Below are positions 1-9,065 of a DNA stretch of 64,000 nt, in pieces. The position numbers were made by a program, and so were the translations under genes. Position 1 is the first letter of the stretch; every line of letters begins with the position of its first letter. The notes beneath the pieces were generated by a model. It had not been told where the DNA came from, did not search any database, and was given only the letters and a program-made list of their open reading frames with translations. The DNA is from Trichopria drosophilae (lineage: Eukaryota; Arthropoda; Insecta; Hymenoptera; Diapriidae), in contig CM059585.1 of the NCBI GenBank assembly GCA_030407085.1, positions 64,246,501-64,310,500 of the forward strand. The letters run 5' to 3'.

Positions 1-436
1 CGTGAATCCGACGCTACACTACATATCATTTTGAAGTTAGTACTGTCTGCATGGAACCTTATGAACTTTTACAGGAAAATAACCACATATCAAAGGACGA
101 GAATTGTCTTTTCAATTCTCTGATCGTATTGCTAAATCTGGGAATAACTCGGATCAATTACGAAAAATCCTGCTGGATAGTAACCACCTTACGTCTTGCG
201 CAGAACCAAAACGCGCGTTAACCATATTAAATTTGTCGACCGCGTACGGTGACGACAATATCATACAAATATTTGCCCGGCATTAGAACACAAATATTTG
301 CATTCACAAATGTGATGCAAGTATAGAATACTATCACGTCAAGTCACAGGCCTCGCGAAAGGCTTACCAACTATGTTTAGAGCGGGAGCACTATACTCTA
401 CTTCTCTCAATTACCGGGAATAACGAAGAAAGGAGT
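1..436. other. Unassigned left edge
   Basis: I see no convincing gene here. A 60-residue open frame at 104-286 has no recognisable motif. The stretch lies directly upstream of the Gypsy integrase frame on the same strand and may be decayed interior of that same element, but I cannot show it. Confidence 0.4.
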
Positions 437-1411
437 ATGGCATTTAACTTTGCGCCTACTGGGAACTTTGTGGGCGATATGCAGGGTCAAGTTACCGAGA
501 TTGAGGAGGGTCACGTCACTGATATGCATACGCCGTTTGACGTAACAGAAATCCGACAGGGAAGCAACTACAAGTGTACGCCAACTGCCCGAAAGAAAAA
601 AGTTTTAAATAAGAGACAACCAGACACAAGTATCAGTAAGACAGATGATAATCTAAGAAATGCACAATTAAAAATACAAATTACCAATGACCACATTTTC
701 AATCAACAAGATCATGTTGCATATTTCACGACCGCCGATGGTCAATTAGATGGCGAGATCGCAATCACACTCGCTGAAAGATTTTTAATCAATCAGGATG
801 ATCCACAGTTAAATCGACTAAAAGTCGGAGAGGTGGTCATGCATAGAAAAGGAAAGAGACATTTTTTCGGACTGGTAGTGAAACGATTCGTCGACGATAG
901 AGCGCTGAAAAATGATATTGTAAAATGTTTTAAGGTATTAGGATTACTTTTACAGAAATTTCAAATAACTCATACTCTGATTGGACATAATCACGATATT
1001 TTCCAAAAATCTAAATGGTACGAAATCCATGAGATTTCTCAATTAGTATTAATTGGATATAATTTAGCTCTTATCTTCTGTCAAAGTAACCGTGCTATAC
1101 CGGAAGCGATCGACCGACTCGCCATAATTAAAGAATATCACGATTCATTAGCTGGAGGACACAAGGGTGTTACAAAAACGTATCTCCAAATCTGCGACAA
1201 ATTTTATTGGCGATGCCTGCAATGTCAGAAGAAGAAGCTCGTGCGAAAAACCCTAAAAGAATTCGCAAAAATTTTCAAGATCAAAGTCGTAACCACATCT
1301 GCCTACCACCCACAGAGCAATGGAAGTCTAGAAAGAAGCCATCAGGTGTTGGTGGATTACCTGAAAAATTTCGTAAAAGGTAGAGACGATTGGGACGCGT
1401 GGTTACCTTAA
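437..1411 (+). pseudogene. Old Ty3/Gypsy pol fragment: pre-integrase region and integrase with deleted core
   Basis: This is a 324-aa open frame from the 3' part of a Gypsy pol polyprotein. Integrase inserts retrotransposon cDNA into the nucleus's chromosomes. Residues about 235-263 carry the integrase zinc-binding pattern (HDSLAGGHKGV, then CLQC). The frame then jumps to the end of the catalytic core, where the last acidic residue of the DDE triad sits in NGSLERSH (E about 299). The two preceding aspartates are absent, so roughly 100 codons of the core have been deleted in frame. Residues about 90-215 lie between where RNase H and integrase should be and form an extra folded-looking domain. 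No start is meaningful because this is an internal piece of a polyprotein. The same strand continues at 1412-1838. It cannot be functional. Confidence 0.8.
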
Positions 1412-1838
1412 GCCATGCTGGCATACAATACAAGCGTACATGAGGGTACGAATTATTCGCCTTATGAACTGGTGTACGGTAGAACTGCCCGACTACCATC
1501 TTCATACCCTAAGGGGAAAAACTCGTTACATACAACGACTACTTAATAGAAACCACAAGTGTCATATCGGAGTTGCAAAATTTAGCTGCCATTAATTTGA
1601 TACAGACAAAGCATCGATCAAAAAGATATTATGATCAGAAATTGAAAATAGGACACTTTCGTGTAGGAGAAATGGTCTGGATGTTGAAGGAACCCAGACA
1701 TGGAAAAATGGACGACGAATACGTCGGCCCCTACGAAATCTTAGAGACTATAGACGCGCGTGACGTAAAGATGTGCATAAACGCGCGAAAAAATAAAATT
1801 GTCCACGTAGACAAAATAAAAAAGTGTTACGATCCGCT
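1412..1838 (+). pseudogene. Old Ty3/Gypsy integrase C-terminal domain, interrupted by a nested element
   Basis: After the stop at 1411 the integrase continues with a frame change. Around 1414-1500 the peptide contains AYNTSVHEGTNYSPYELVYG, the usual end of a Gypsy integrase core. From 1573 a frame contains KHRSKRYYDQKLKIG and a GPY/F-type module (YVGPYEI), which contacts DNA or chromatin in this family. The open frame runs into the 3' LTR of the nested element at 1839. Removing the nested element (1839-9061 plus one CGCT copy) makes the frame continue for about 9 codons from 9066 to a stop near 9088. This is direct evidence that the integrase was already here when the second element landed. 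Confidence 0.8.
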
Positions 1839-2542
1839 TGTAACGTAATTTTGTTTTCCGCTCGGAAATAAATCGGTTTTCAACCGCAGGACGGTTGAAC
1901 TTTCCGACCGTCGGTTGACGGGAACCCGCGGCGAACCAACTTCCGTCCACCGGTTAGTCAACGCCGGAGAGAATGGGACGGGTCGTTACAAAAACAACTG
2001 CCGGAATTATTTAAACGAAGAATACGCTATATTCTTAAATAAAATATATACAAAAAAAGGGTACACAAAAATACGATCGGTATCCCCGGTGTGAACAAAA
2101 GTTTCCGAATCGCGTTGGAAAGCGGAGAAGAAGGGAGGAGTGACGGCTTGTCAAGTTCGGCCGAACCGGTACTTACAAATTTGCGTTGTCCCACACGCAG
2201 CGTCCTCGGCTCCAGGCTCGGGTAATCCCAAATTGAGGGTGGATGGCTAACCCACGCACACTCACGTCCGCATTATAAATTTTTTCCGCAACGCTATAGC
2301 CCCCGGTAGAGTACGCGCTCGAGAAGGGAAAAATCGGATCTGCTCGAATTCCAAATTTCGCGTGCCGAGCGTGTCGCCTCTGTCTCTCCCTCCCTTTTTC
2401 TCTCTCCTTCTCTTCCTCCGGCTATCCCTTTCAAATCTGAAATACAGCCAAATCCCATTAACACACATACACATACATGCACATACCGATGAAGGCAGTT
2501 CGTAGTAACAAAAGTGTCCGGCGTTCCGGTGCTTTCGTTACA
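1839..2542 (-). repeat. 3' LTR of nested Gypsy element
   Basis: 704 bp, matching 8367-9061 with a few substitutions and small gaps; for example the stretch near 2341 has an extra TGCTCG that the other copy lacks. The plus-strand ends are TGTAACGTAATTTT and CTTTCGTTACA. Because the element reads on the minus strand this is the downstream LTR. A polypurine tract abuts it at 2543. Confidence 0.93.
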
Positions 2543-2557
2543 CGCCCCACCCCCAGA
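2543..2557 (-). promoter_or_regulatory. Polypurine tract
   Basis: The minus strand reads TCTGGGGGTGGGGCG directly before the 3' LTR. A purine-rich stretch in this position primes plus-strand DNA synthesis in LTR elements. Confidence 0.75.
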
Positions 2558-2863
2558 CGCTGAGTACCCGGGACGCGGTACCAGCTCGACCTTATAAACT
2601 GACAAGTCGGTAATCGAATACCAGAAGAGAACCAAATAGATAAATCAAAATTAAGTAACTAACTCATGCCCATTAAAAAAACTTAAAACAAAATAAAGGT
2701 AAAGTTAGGAGAGGTTAGGCAAGTGAAGCTCCTCGTCTTTTCTTCCCCACCTGTATTTTAAAGGGGTTGAGGCCCCGACCTTCACAACGTAAGGGCTGTC
2801 AGGCCATATTTTTCAAAAAAAAAATAGTTTTCCGCCGGCTTCTGGTGGTGCCGGTAATTCCGG

Positions 2864-3415
2864 CTAGTCCTTCTTCGCTTCCCGAAGTTGGGCTAGCCGC
2901 TGCTGTGGCGTTCGCCGTTCCTGCTGCCGATGGTGGTATCCGGCCTCCTCGGACGCCCGGTGTCGACGCTCTGCCTCGCGAACCTTTCGTTCGGCCTCCT
3001 TTAGGGCCCTCCGCCATTGCTGAAGGGCAGCTTCGGCTTCCTGCCGCTCCCGAGCCAGTTTCTGCTCGGCCTCCTTCTTCCTTTGGGTGAACTCCTGGTA
3101 GAGATCCTCCTTGATCCGGCGCTTCTCCACGAAGTTCCCCATCCTTGTCACCCATGCGGGGGTTTCGGCGTGTCCATTCACTCCGAATTGAGCACAATAG
3201 GCTCGGAGATCCCGGATGGCTTGTTCGCGGAGTCTATCGTTCTCCTGGTCCCGGGCTCGAATCTGCCGGAGAGTCTCGCCTACCGGCTCCCACGCTACCG
3301 CCGCCGGATCTAAGAGCCGACGCTCTTCCGCTTCTAGAGCGTCCGCATCAGGCTCTGTGGTCAGAGCCAGCGCTGTGACTGCCGCCCACAGTTCGTCCCT
3401 CTGTTGGCATGCCAT
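2864..3415 (-). CDS. Post-pol ORF of nested Gypsy element: coiled-coil protein of unknown function
   Basis: This 183-aa frame begins at an ATG 90 bp downstream (minus sense) of the integrase stop and ends about 320 bp before the 3' LTR, the position where an env gene would sit in an env-bearing element. It is not env-like: there is no signal peptide, no transmembrane segment and few cysteines. The first ~90 residues are mixed and acidic (TTEPDADALEAEERRLLDP). Residues about 90-180 are an uninterrupted Arg/Glu/Gln/Ala-rich helix with strong coiled-coil character (QRKKEAEQKLARERQEAEA). The frame is intact and GC-rich compared with the leader. A similarly placed ORF exists in the Gypsy element at 57971-58312. 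Function is unknown; a structural, gag-like or nucleic-acid-binding accessory role is only a guess. Confidence 0.6.
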   Translation of the reverse strand: MACQQRDELWAAVTALALTTEPDADALEAEERRLLDPAAVAWEPVGETLRQIRARDQENDRLREQAIRDLRAYCAQFGVNGHAETPAWVTRMGNFVEKRRIKEDLYQEFTQRKKEAEQKLARERQEAEAALQQWRRALKEAERKVREAERRHRASEEAGYHHRQQERRTPQQRLAQLREAKKD

Positions 3416-3504
3416 TTTCGTCTCAGGCTCCTGGGAAATTTAAGAGAAAGCGATCGGTTAGTGGTTATCCGACTTCCTAGCATACCCGTAATCCTACCCG
3501 GTTG

Positions 3505-4908
3505 TTACGACCGCTGTCGCAATCGCGTCGCAAGTACTAACTCGGGTTGGGACATAACCGGAGACGCGACCCGATTTTTAAATCCTTTGGGCCTCCCTCG
3601 ACCCCGCGATTTTACCAGCGCTCGCAACGATGTCGGTTGGTCTCGCTGACCACGCTCGCTCACAATTACCGACTCTTCCGGACGTTCGTGGGGGCTAATC
3701 CCCTCTTCCGGATGATCTTCGGGGTTAATCCCCTCTTCCGGACGATCTCCGGGGTTAATTCCCTCTTCCGGACGATCTTCGGGATTAATCCCCTCTTCCG
3801 GATGCTCTTCGTAGAACGGCTTTAGATCGACCACATGACTAATGCCGTCACTCTTTCCGGAAGCGTCTACCAATTCGTACGACGTCTGTCCGAGTTCATT
3901 CTGAACGATAAACGGGCCGACATATTTCGGAGCCAACTTTGCAGTAATTCGCTGCACTGCCGATGAAAGTACCCGATTTCGTCGGAGTACTTTGTCTCCC
4001 ACGGTATAGTGGATTTCTCGTCGTTTGGCATCATAATAATGCGTTTGTCGACGTCGTGCCTCTTCTGAATTGGCGAGTGCCTCCTGGTGTAATACTCGAA
4101 GCTTTGCCCTCTTGGTCTCCCAATTACCAATTACTTGTCGGTATTCTTCTTCGGCTCCTGCCATTTCCATCCGACGACGTACCGAAAACGGTGGTTCCGG
4201 ACGTCGACCATATGTCAACAATACCGGACTGAATCCTGTTGACTCTTGCGCCGCTGTATTGTAAGCGTACGTGAATTCGTCAATATACTTATCCCACTCA
4301 CGATGATCTTCCCCGATCTTCGATCGGATCATGTTTTTAAATGTCCGGTTGACCCTTTCTACCGGATTAGCTTGAGGATGATACTTAGGAGTATATTCAT
4401 GGTATACTCCCTGTTCTCTCAAGAACTCGTCGAGCCCTTTGTTTTTCAACTCGAGGCCGTTATCCGATAGAAAGACTTCCGGTGCTCCGAATCGCAAAAA
4501 GATCCGTTGTTTCAATGCGTGAACAACATTCTGAGCATTTAATTTCCTGAGAGGGATGCACTCTATCCACCGGGTGAATAGATCCTCAAAGATCAGTAGG
4601 AATTCGTATCTGTTCTTGCTCCGCGGAAACGGTCCCATAGCATCTCCTGCTACGATCTGTCCCGGTCGAGTTATCAATCGGTGACCCAGTTTTCCTGCTG
4701 GGGCCAACTGTTGCACCTTACTCTGCTGACAGGTCACACAGTTCTTCACATGTCTGGCGACATCTTTGTGAATCGTCGGCCACCAGTAATAGGCCGCCAC
4801 TCGGTTTCTTTTGACCAAGATGTCCGGCCGTGGCTTCATCGTGGCATTCCCGAAGAACATCTGCTCTCTTCTTTTGTGGAACCACGAATTTCCACGCATC
4901 CTCATCAC
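3505..4908 (-). CDS. Gypsy integrase with C-terminal decapeptide repeats and AT-hook-like tail
   Basis: A 467-aa open frame encodes most of the integrase. The second half of the zinc-binding motif is at residues 57-60 (CVTC); the histidine half is in the overlapping upstream frame, so a frameshift lies near 4800-4860. The DDE triad is visible as D89 (AGDAMGPF), D149 (LSDNG) and E184 (NPVERVNR). A GPY/F-type module follows at about 331 (KYVGPFIV). Residues 368-418 hold five tandem copies of a ten-residue unit (consensus RPEEGINPED), and residues about 435-443 read RGRGRPKGF, an AT-hook-like sequence that could contact the minor groove. The catalytic residues are all present, which is unusual for this window, but the frameshift breaks the polyprotein. 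Confidence 0.85.
   Translation of the reverse strand: MMRMRGNSWFHKRREQMFFGNATMKPRPDILVKRNRVAAYYWWPTIHKDVARHVKNCVTCQQSKVQQLAPAGKLGHRLITRPGQIVAGDAMGPFPRSKNRYEFLLIFEDLFTRWIECIPLRKLNAQNVVHALKQRIFLRFGAPEVFLSDNGLELKNKGLDEFLREQGVYHEYTPKYHPQANPVERVNRTFKNMIRSKIGEDHREWDKYIDEFTYAYNTAAQESTGFSPVLLTYGRRPEPPFSVRRRMEMAGAEEEYRQVIGNWETKRAKLRVLHQEALANSEEARRRQTHYYDAKRREIHYTVGDKVLRRNRVLSSAVQRITAKLAPKYVGPFIVQNELGQTSYELVDASGKSDGISHVVDLKPFYEEHPEEGINPEDRPEEGINPGDRPEEGINPEDHPEEGISPHERPEESVIVSERGQRDQPTSLRALVKSRGRGRPKGFKNRVASPVMSQPELVLATRLRQRS
3671..3820 (-). repeat. Five tandem 30-bp units inside the integrase tail
   Basis: CTTCCG landmarks recur on the plus strand at 3675, 3705, 3735, 3765 and 3795, exactly 30 bp apart. 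Each unit encodes ten residues of the PEEGINP type on the minus strand and the repeats stay in frame. Confidence 0.95.
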
Positions 4909-5626
4909 CGATAATATCTTCTATTGTCGGTTCTGGTCGGTAGGTATACAACCGACTTCCCATGACTTTCCAGTAAGGATTGTCTTTTGGATTTTCCCGA
5001 ACTTCCTCCCTTCTCCGGCGATACCATTCCTCAACATCTTCATTGTTGTCCGGTGAATCTATCTCTGCCATCTCCGGTATTTCTTCCTCTTCGTACATCC
5101 GGGATAACGCATCCGGAACGTGATGAAGCCTACCTTCTCGGTGTTTCACCTCAAAGTCATAGGCTTGCATCCGAAGGGACCATCTTGCCAATTTGCCGGT
5201 TGGATTCCTCAAATTGTACAGCCACTGCAGACTGCTGTGGTGGGTAATGACCTTAAAGTGGTATCCTTCCACATATGGACGATATTTTTCAATTGCCCAA
5301 AGTACGGCCAGACATTCTCGCTCGGTTACCGAGTAATTCCGCTCGGCCGAGTTCATGGTGCGGCTGGCAAAGCTCAGTACTCTTTCTTCGCCATTGATTT
5401 CTTGCGTGAGTATTGCTCCCAGCCCACTATCACTGTCATCGGTCTGAATCGTGAATTCTGCCGTGAAATCCGGTCTCTGCAACACCGGGGCCGTTGCAAT
5501 TATGGCCTTTATCTTCTCGAAGGCGATGTGGCAATCGTTCGAGCATTCGTACCGAATATTCTTCCGGGTTAGCTGAGTTACGGGCTCGGCTATGGTAGCA
5601 AATTTTGGAGGAACTTCCGATACCAT
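4718..5626 (-). pseudogene. Gypsy reverse transcriptase connection and RNase H domain
   Basis: A 302-aa frame covers the end of the reverse transcriptase thumb/connection (IAEPVTQLTRKN) and a full Gypsy RNase H, which degrades RNA in the RNA:DNA hybrid. Visible RNase H signatures are TIQTDDSDSGLGAIL with the first catalytic aspartate, SVTERECLAVLWAIEKYRPY with the glutamate, and HHVPDALSRM near the end with the last aspartate. The integrase zinc-binding histidines follow (CHDEATAGHLG). The frame then runs out and integrase continues in the next frame, so at least one frameshift separates them. A second frameshift separates this piece from the palm domain at 5590-5991. Confidence 0.85.
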
Positions 5627-6064
5627 GAAGCCATGCCCATGAATCTCCGAAGTTGTTTCAAATTTTTTGGAGCCGGATAATTCAAAATTGGAGCGATCTT
5701 CTCCGGATCCGGTTTAAAACCCTGCTCATTTACGATGACCCCGAGATATTTAACTTCGCTTCGGCAAAAGTGACTTTTCTCCCGGTTGATTGTTAATCCG
5801 GCATCGAGAATCTTTCGCAGTACGTAATTCAACCAGTACAAGTGACTGTCGAAGGTCTCTGTGACGATTATTATATCGTCAAGATATGCGAACGCATGTG
5901 GCTCCAACTCAGGCCCAATCAGTGAGTCTAACAGAGCCTGGAATGTCGCCGGTGCTCCGGTCAACCCATACGGCATCCTCTTAAACTGCAAAAGACCTTT
6001 TCCAGGTACCGTAAAGGCCGTTAAGGGATGGCTTCCTTTTTCATCCGGATCTGGTGATATGCGC
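5590..6064 (-). pseudogene. Gypsy reverse transcriptase palm fragment (YLDD)
   Basis: The 133-aa frame at 5590-5991 contains the Gypsy palm signatures MPYGLTGAPATFQ and the active-site tetrad in FAYLDDIIIVTET, then the thumb region (LNYPAPKNLKQLRRFMGM). Upstream in a shifted frame (about 5992-6100) remains of the earlier palm motif can be read (an STLDLNSAYHQ-like stretch, broken by stops). The fingers are missing: protease and this palm fragment are almost adjacent, whereas several hundred codons normally separate them. The deletion makes this copy non-autonomous. Confidence 0.82.
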
Positions 6065-6564
6065 TATTCAGATCCAATGTAGAAATGTAGCGTGCTCGCT
6101 GTAATTTCCGGAGAATTGCATGCATGTACGGAAGCGGATATAATACCGTCCATCTTTGACGATGTTGGTACCTCGGCTGTCAAGCTGCTGACATACAAGG
6201 GTACCCCAAGGGTCACCCCTTCAATCTGAACGACATTTTCCCGGGGTTGCAATCTGGCGTCGAAAATTCGAACAAAATCAGCCCCCAGAAGACAATCCAC
6301 TTCCAGTCGGGGCATGATCATCGCCTCAATCCGTTTTTCCACGCCACCGACTTTAAACGGTAATCTCACTGAACCGATTATCGATGAAAAGGTACCGTCT
6401 GCCACTCTTGCACCTGGCCCTTGATACGGCGTTTGTTGCTCGCCGATGGCTGACACAATATGCAGCCCGATTTTTCCCAACGCTGTACGAGATGCTCCTG
6501 GGTCGAACAATGCTTGAACAGTGAACCCGGCGATCTTGACTTGTAGCCACCATCTCGCATTCAC
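6064..6564 (-). pseudogene. Gypsy aspartic protease
   Basis: A 166-aa frame carries a retropepsin-like domain that would cleave the gag-pol polyprotein. The catalytic motif reads ALFDPGASRTAL, with proline in place of the usual serine or threonine after the aspartate. Further on, EVDCLLGADFVRIFDA is the conserved ILGxDF-type element near the protease end. The C-terminus runs directly into remnants of the reverse transcriptase. The Asp-Pro-Gly variant may impair catalysis. Confidence 0.75.
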
Positions 6565-6677
6565 GGGCCTACACCCATCTTCTGCTGTCGGATTCTCCTC
6601 CGGTGAAACATTTTCGTGCTCCGGCGTTTGGGGTGCAAAGGCCTTTCTCCATTGGCCGGGAACCGTAGTGGCCTGAC

Positions 6678-6863
6678 CTACTGGTTCCTCTGCTGGTTTC
6701 CCGAACAGTTTGGACAGTTAAACTTGGTATACCCGGCTAGACCACATGTCCAACACGCCAAGGTTTTCCCGGGTGGACCCGCAGGCGAGTTTGATCGTCC
6801 CGGTGATGCTGTAATAACACGGTTCGGTTGTCCGGGTTGCCTCTGTCCCGCAAGGTAAAACAA
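6678..6863 (-). pseudogene. Gag zinc-knuckle remnant
   Basis: This short frame holds the only recognisable gag material: a nucleocapsid knuckle reading CWTCGLAGYTKFNC. The spacing is C-x2-C-x4-Y-x4-C, so the histidine of the standard CCHC knuckle has become tyrosine. It is preceded by a Pro/Gly/Ser-rich linker (SPGRSNSPAGPPGK) and followed by a stop shortly before protease. No capsid-like frame is found upstream (minus sense). Confidence 0.6.
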
Positions 6864-8348
6864 GGTTTTAGTTAATAAAAAAGAATTTTCCTTTTTATTT
6901 CGATTTCCTCACCACAATTCCAACTCTAATTAGCCCCTGTTCCCCCTGCCCCTCTCCAAAGTATTCGGTTATATTTAGGTCGAACGTTCGGAAGACGTAC
7001 GGAGTTAATCTATTACTAACGGTTTACTAATTTTGCCGGAAGCTTTATACTACCGGTTTATTTTCTCTGAGAGATAAACTATTTTTGCGACCTGATGCTC
7101 GCCTTGTGAACTGATGTTCACTTCGTGTTGCCTACCGTTTGTTTTCCCGGTCTAGACTTGACAACACGCTTTGCTGTAGAGAACAGCAGAAATTTTCATT
7201 ACCGGTATTGGGATGTAATAATTTTACCGGCCTTAACCGAAACGAACTTTTTTTTTAAATTTCCAAAATACTTTGAGAAGGGAAGAAAAAACAAAACAAA
7301 AGAAAAGCCATTTTCCAATTAAATAAAACTTACTTTTGACTTAATTAATTGAATTAGAACTGTATTTCGGTCATCAAAACAAAAATAAAATTCAAAATAA
7401 TTATTCTGCAGTTTACACCAAAAAAAAAAATTTTTTTTTATTCAGCCTTGCTAAATTATTTTCTTTTTAATAAGATTCAAATATATATTTACACAAACTT
7501 AAACACATTCAGTTTTGTTCGTTTAACTATATGTTGAATAAATTCGGAAATTCTAATTTCATTAATTCCGAATTTACTATATTATTTCTCGGACTTCCGA
7601 GAATCGGCACTATTCTCGGAATTGTACCATTATTTAATATAATAAGTATTTCCGAATTCTTTCAATTTATTTAATATTCACAACTAATATGGTTTTCTCA
7701 CGCTACTAAGTCATATTTGCACGCCACTTTTATTCGGTTCTTCATTCGGACGATCGCCGAATTCCCAATTTTTAATGATAATCGATAAGAAAAATAATGA
7801 AAACAAATAACTTGTAATTTCCGAATTACAGAAATTTGAAATACTTTATTTTATTTTTCGGAATTCGGAGAAACACCGGAGCTCGAGCGCTGTTTACAAT
7901 CGCAATGTCAACACTTACACTATCGAGTCATTCACGTAAGTTACTATGGTGGATAATTGTTCACAAATTTAAATTCATTATTTTATTTAAGAAAATTTTA
8001 AATTTGCAATTCTGCAATTTTTAATTTTTAATTTTCACCGGTTTACAATTTTAATATCGCCGGACAAAAAGGAGCGCTTTTATTTCGAATTAATGATTGT
8101 AATTCGACAATCAGTAATTTTATATTTCACCAGCTACTTTATTTGCGGTCTTCTCGACTCTTTGTTTACTTTTCCGCTTTCTCTATACCCCGAAAAGTAA
8201 ACACTTTCACTCACCGACACGTTTGAATTTTCGGTTTCAACATTTATTTTACCGAATTCGAACGATTTTCGGGAGGTATTAATTCCGACGCGTTTTTTAG
8301 CAGTTTTCGCCGTCTTTACTAATTAAGATTAGAGCCACGAAAAATGCT
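6864..8348 (-). other. AT-rich 5' interior of nested Gypsy element, gag not recognisable
   Basis: About 1.5 kb between the primer binding site and the zinc knuckle lacks any sizeable minus-strand open frame. It is AT-rich, with repeated TTCCGAATT-type words near 7550-7860. Either the gag body was deleted and replaced, or this is an extended untranslated leader. Confidence 0.55.
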
Positions 8349-8366
8349 AATTTTTGTTGAGCGCCA
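8349..8366 (-). promoter_or_regulatory. Primer binding site
   Basis: Immediately inside the 5' LTR the minus strand reads TGGCGCTCAACAAAAA. TGGCGC at this position is a common tRNA primer binding start in Gypsy-type elements. The exact tRNA cannot be assigned here. Confidence 0.75.
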
Positions 8367-9061
8367 TGTAACGTAATTTTGTTTTCCGCCCGGAAATAAA
8401 TCGGTTTTCAACCGCAGGACGGTTGAACTTTCCGACCGTCGGTTGACGGGAACCCGCGGCGAACCAACTTCCGTCCACCGGTTAGTCAACGCCGGAGAGA
8501 ATGGGACGGGTCGTTACAAAAACAACTGCCGGAATTATTTAAACGAAGAATACGCTATATTCTTAAATAAAATATATACAAAAAAGGGTACACAAAAATA
8601 CGATCGGTATCCCCGGTGTGAACAAAAGTTTCCGAATCGCGTTGGAAAGCGGAGAAGAAGGGAGGAGTGACGACTTGTCAAGTTCGGCCGAACCGGTACT
8701 TACAAATTTGCGTTGTCCCACACGCAGCGTCCTCGGCTCCAGGCTCGGGTAATCCCAAATTGAGGGTTGATGGCTAACCCACGCACACTCACGTCCGCAC
8801 TATAAATTTTTCCGCAACGCTATAGCCCCCGGTAGAGTACGCGCTCGAGAAGGGAAAAATCGGATAATTCCAAATTTCGCGTGCCGAGCCTATCGCCTCT
8901 GTCTCTCCCTCCCTTTTTCTCTCTCCTTCTCTTCCTCCGGCTATCCCTTTCAAATCTGAAATATAGCCAAATTCCATTAACACACATACACATACATGCA
9001 CATACCGATGAAGGCAGTTCGTAGTAACAAAAGTATCCGGCGTTCCGGTGCTTTCGTTACA
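8367..9061 (-). repeat. 5' LTR of nested Gypsy element
   Basis: 695 bp, almost identical to 1839-2542 and with the same termini. In minus sense it precedes the primer binding site, so it would hold the promoter. The flank at 9062-9065 is CGCT, matching 1835-1838. Confidence 0.93.
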
Positions 9062-9065
9062 CGCT

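Larger units (their letters stand above)
1839..9061 (-). mobile_element. Nested Ty3/Gypsy LTR retrotransposon (7.2 kb, both LTRs, 4-bp TSD)
   Basis: Two LTRs (1839-2542 and 8367-9061) are nearly identical and bound an interior whose pol genes read on the minus strand. The LTRs run TGTAAC...GTTACA. The CGCT tetranucleotide flanks both sides (1835-1838 and 9062-9065), as expected from a retroviral-type integrase. In minus-strand order the interior holds a primer binding site, a long non-coding leader, a zinc-knuckle remnant of gag, protease, a shortened reverse transcriptase, RNase H, integrase, an additional coiled-coil ORF and a polypurine tract. Most of gag and the fingers of reverse transcriptase are missing and pol is split by frameshifts, so this copy is defective, but the nearly identical LTRs indicate a fairly recent arrival. 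Confidence 0.92.

Noticed and set aside
2864..3415. Post-pol ORF as an envelope gene
   Set aside because: No signal peptide, transmembrane segment, cleavage site or cysteine pattern; it is a charged coiled coil.
2767..3443. Several plus-strand frames opposite the post-pol ORF
   Set aside because: They overlap each other and a well-formed minus-strand frame with coiled-coil composition, and lie inside a minus-strand element; treated as shadows.
3671..3820. Five 30-bp repeats as a CRISPR-like array
   Set aside because: Units are contiguous with no spacers and stay in the integrase reading frame.
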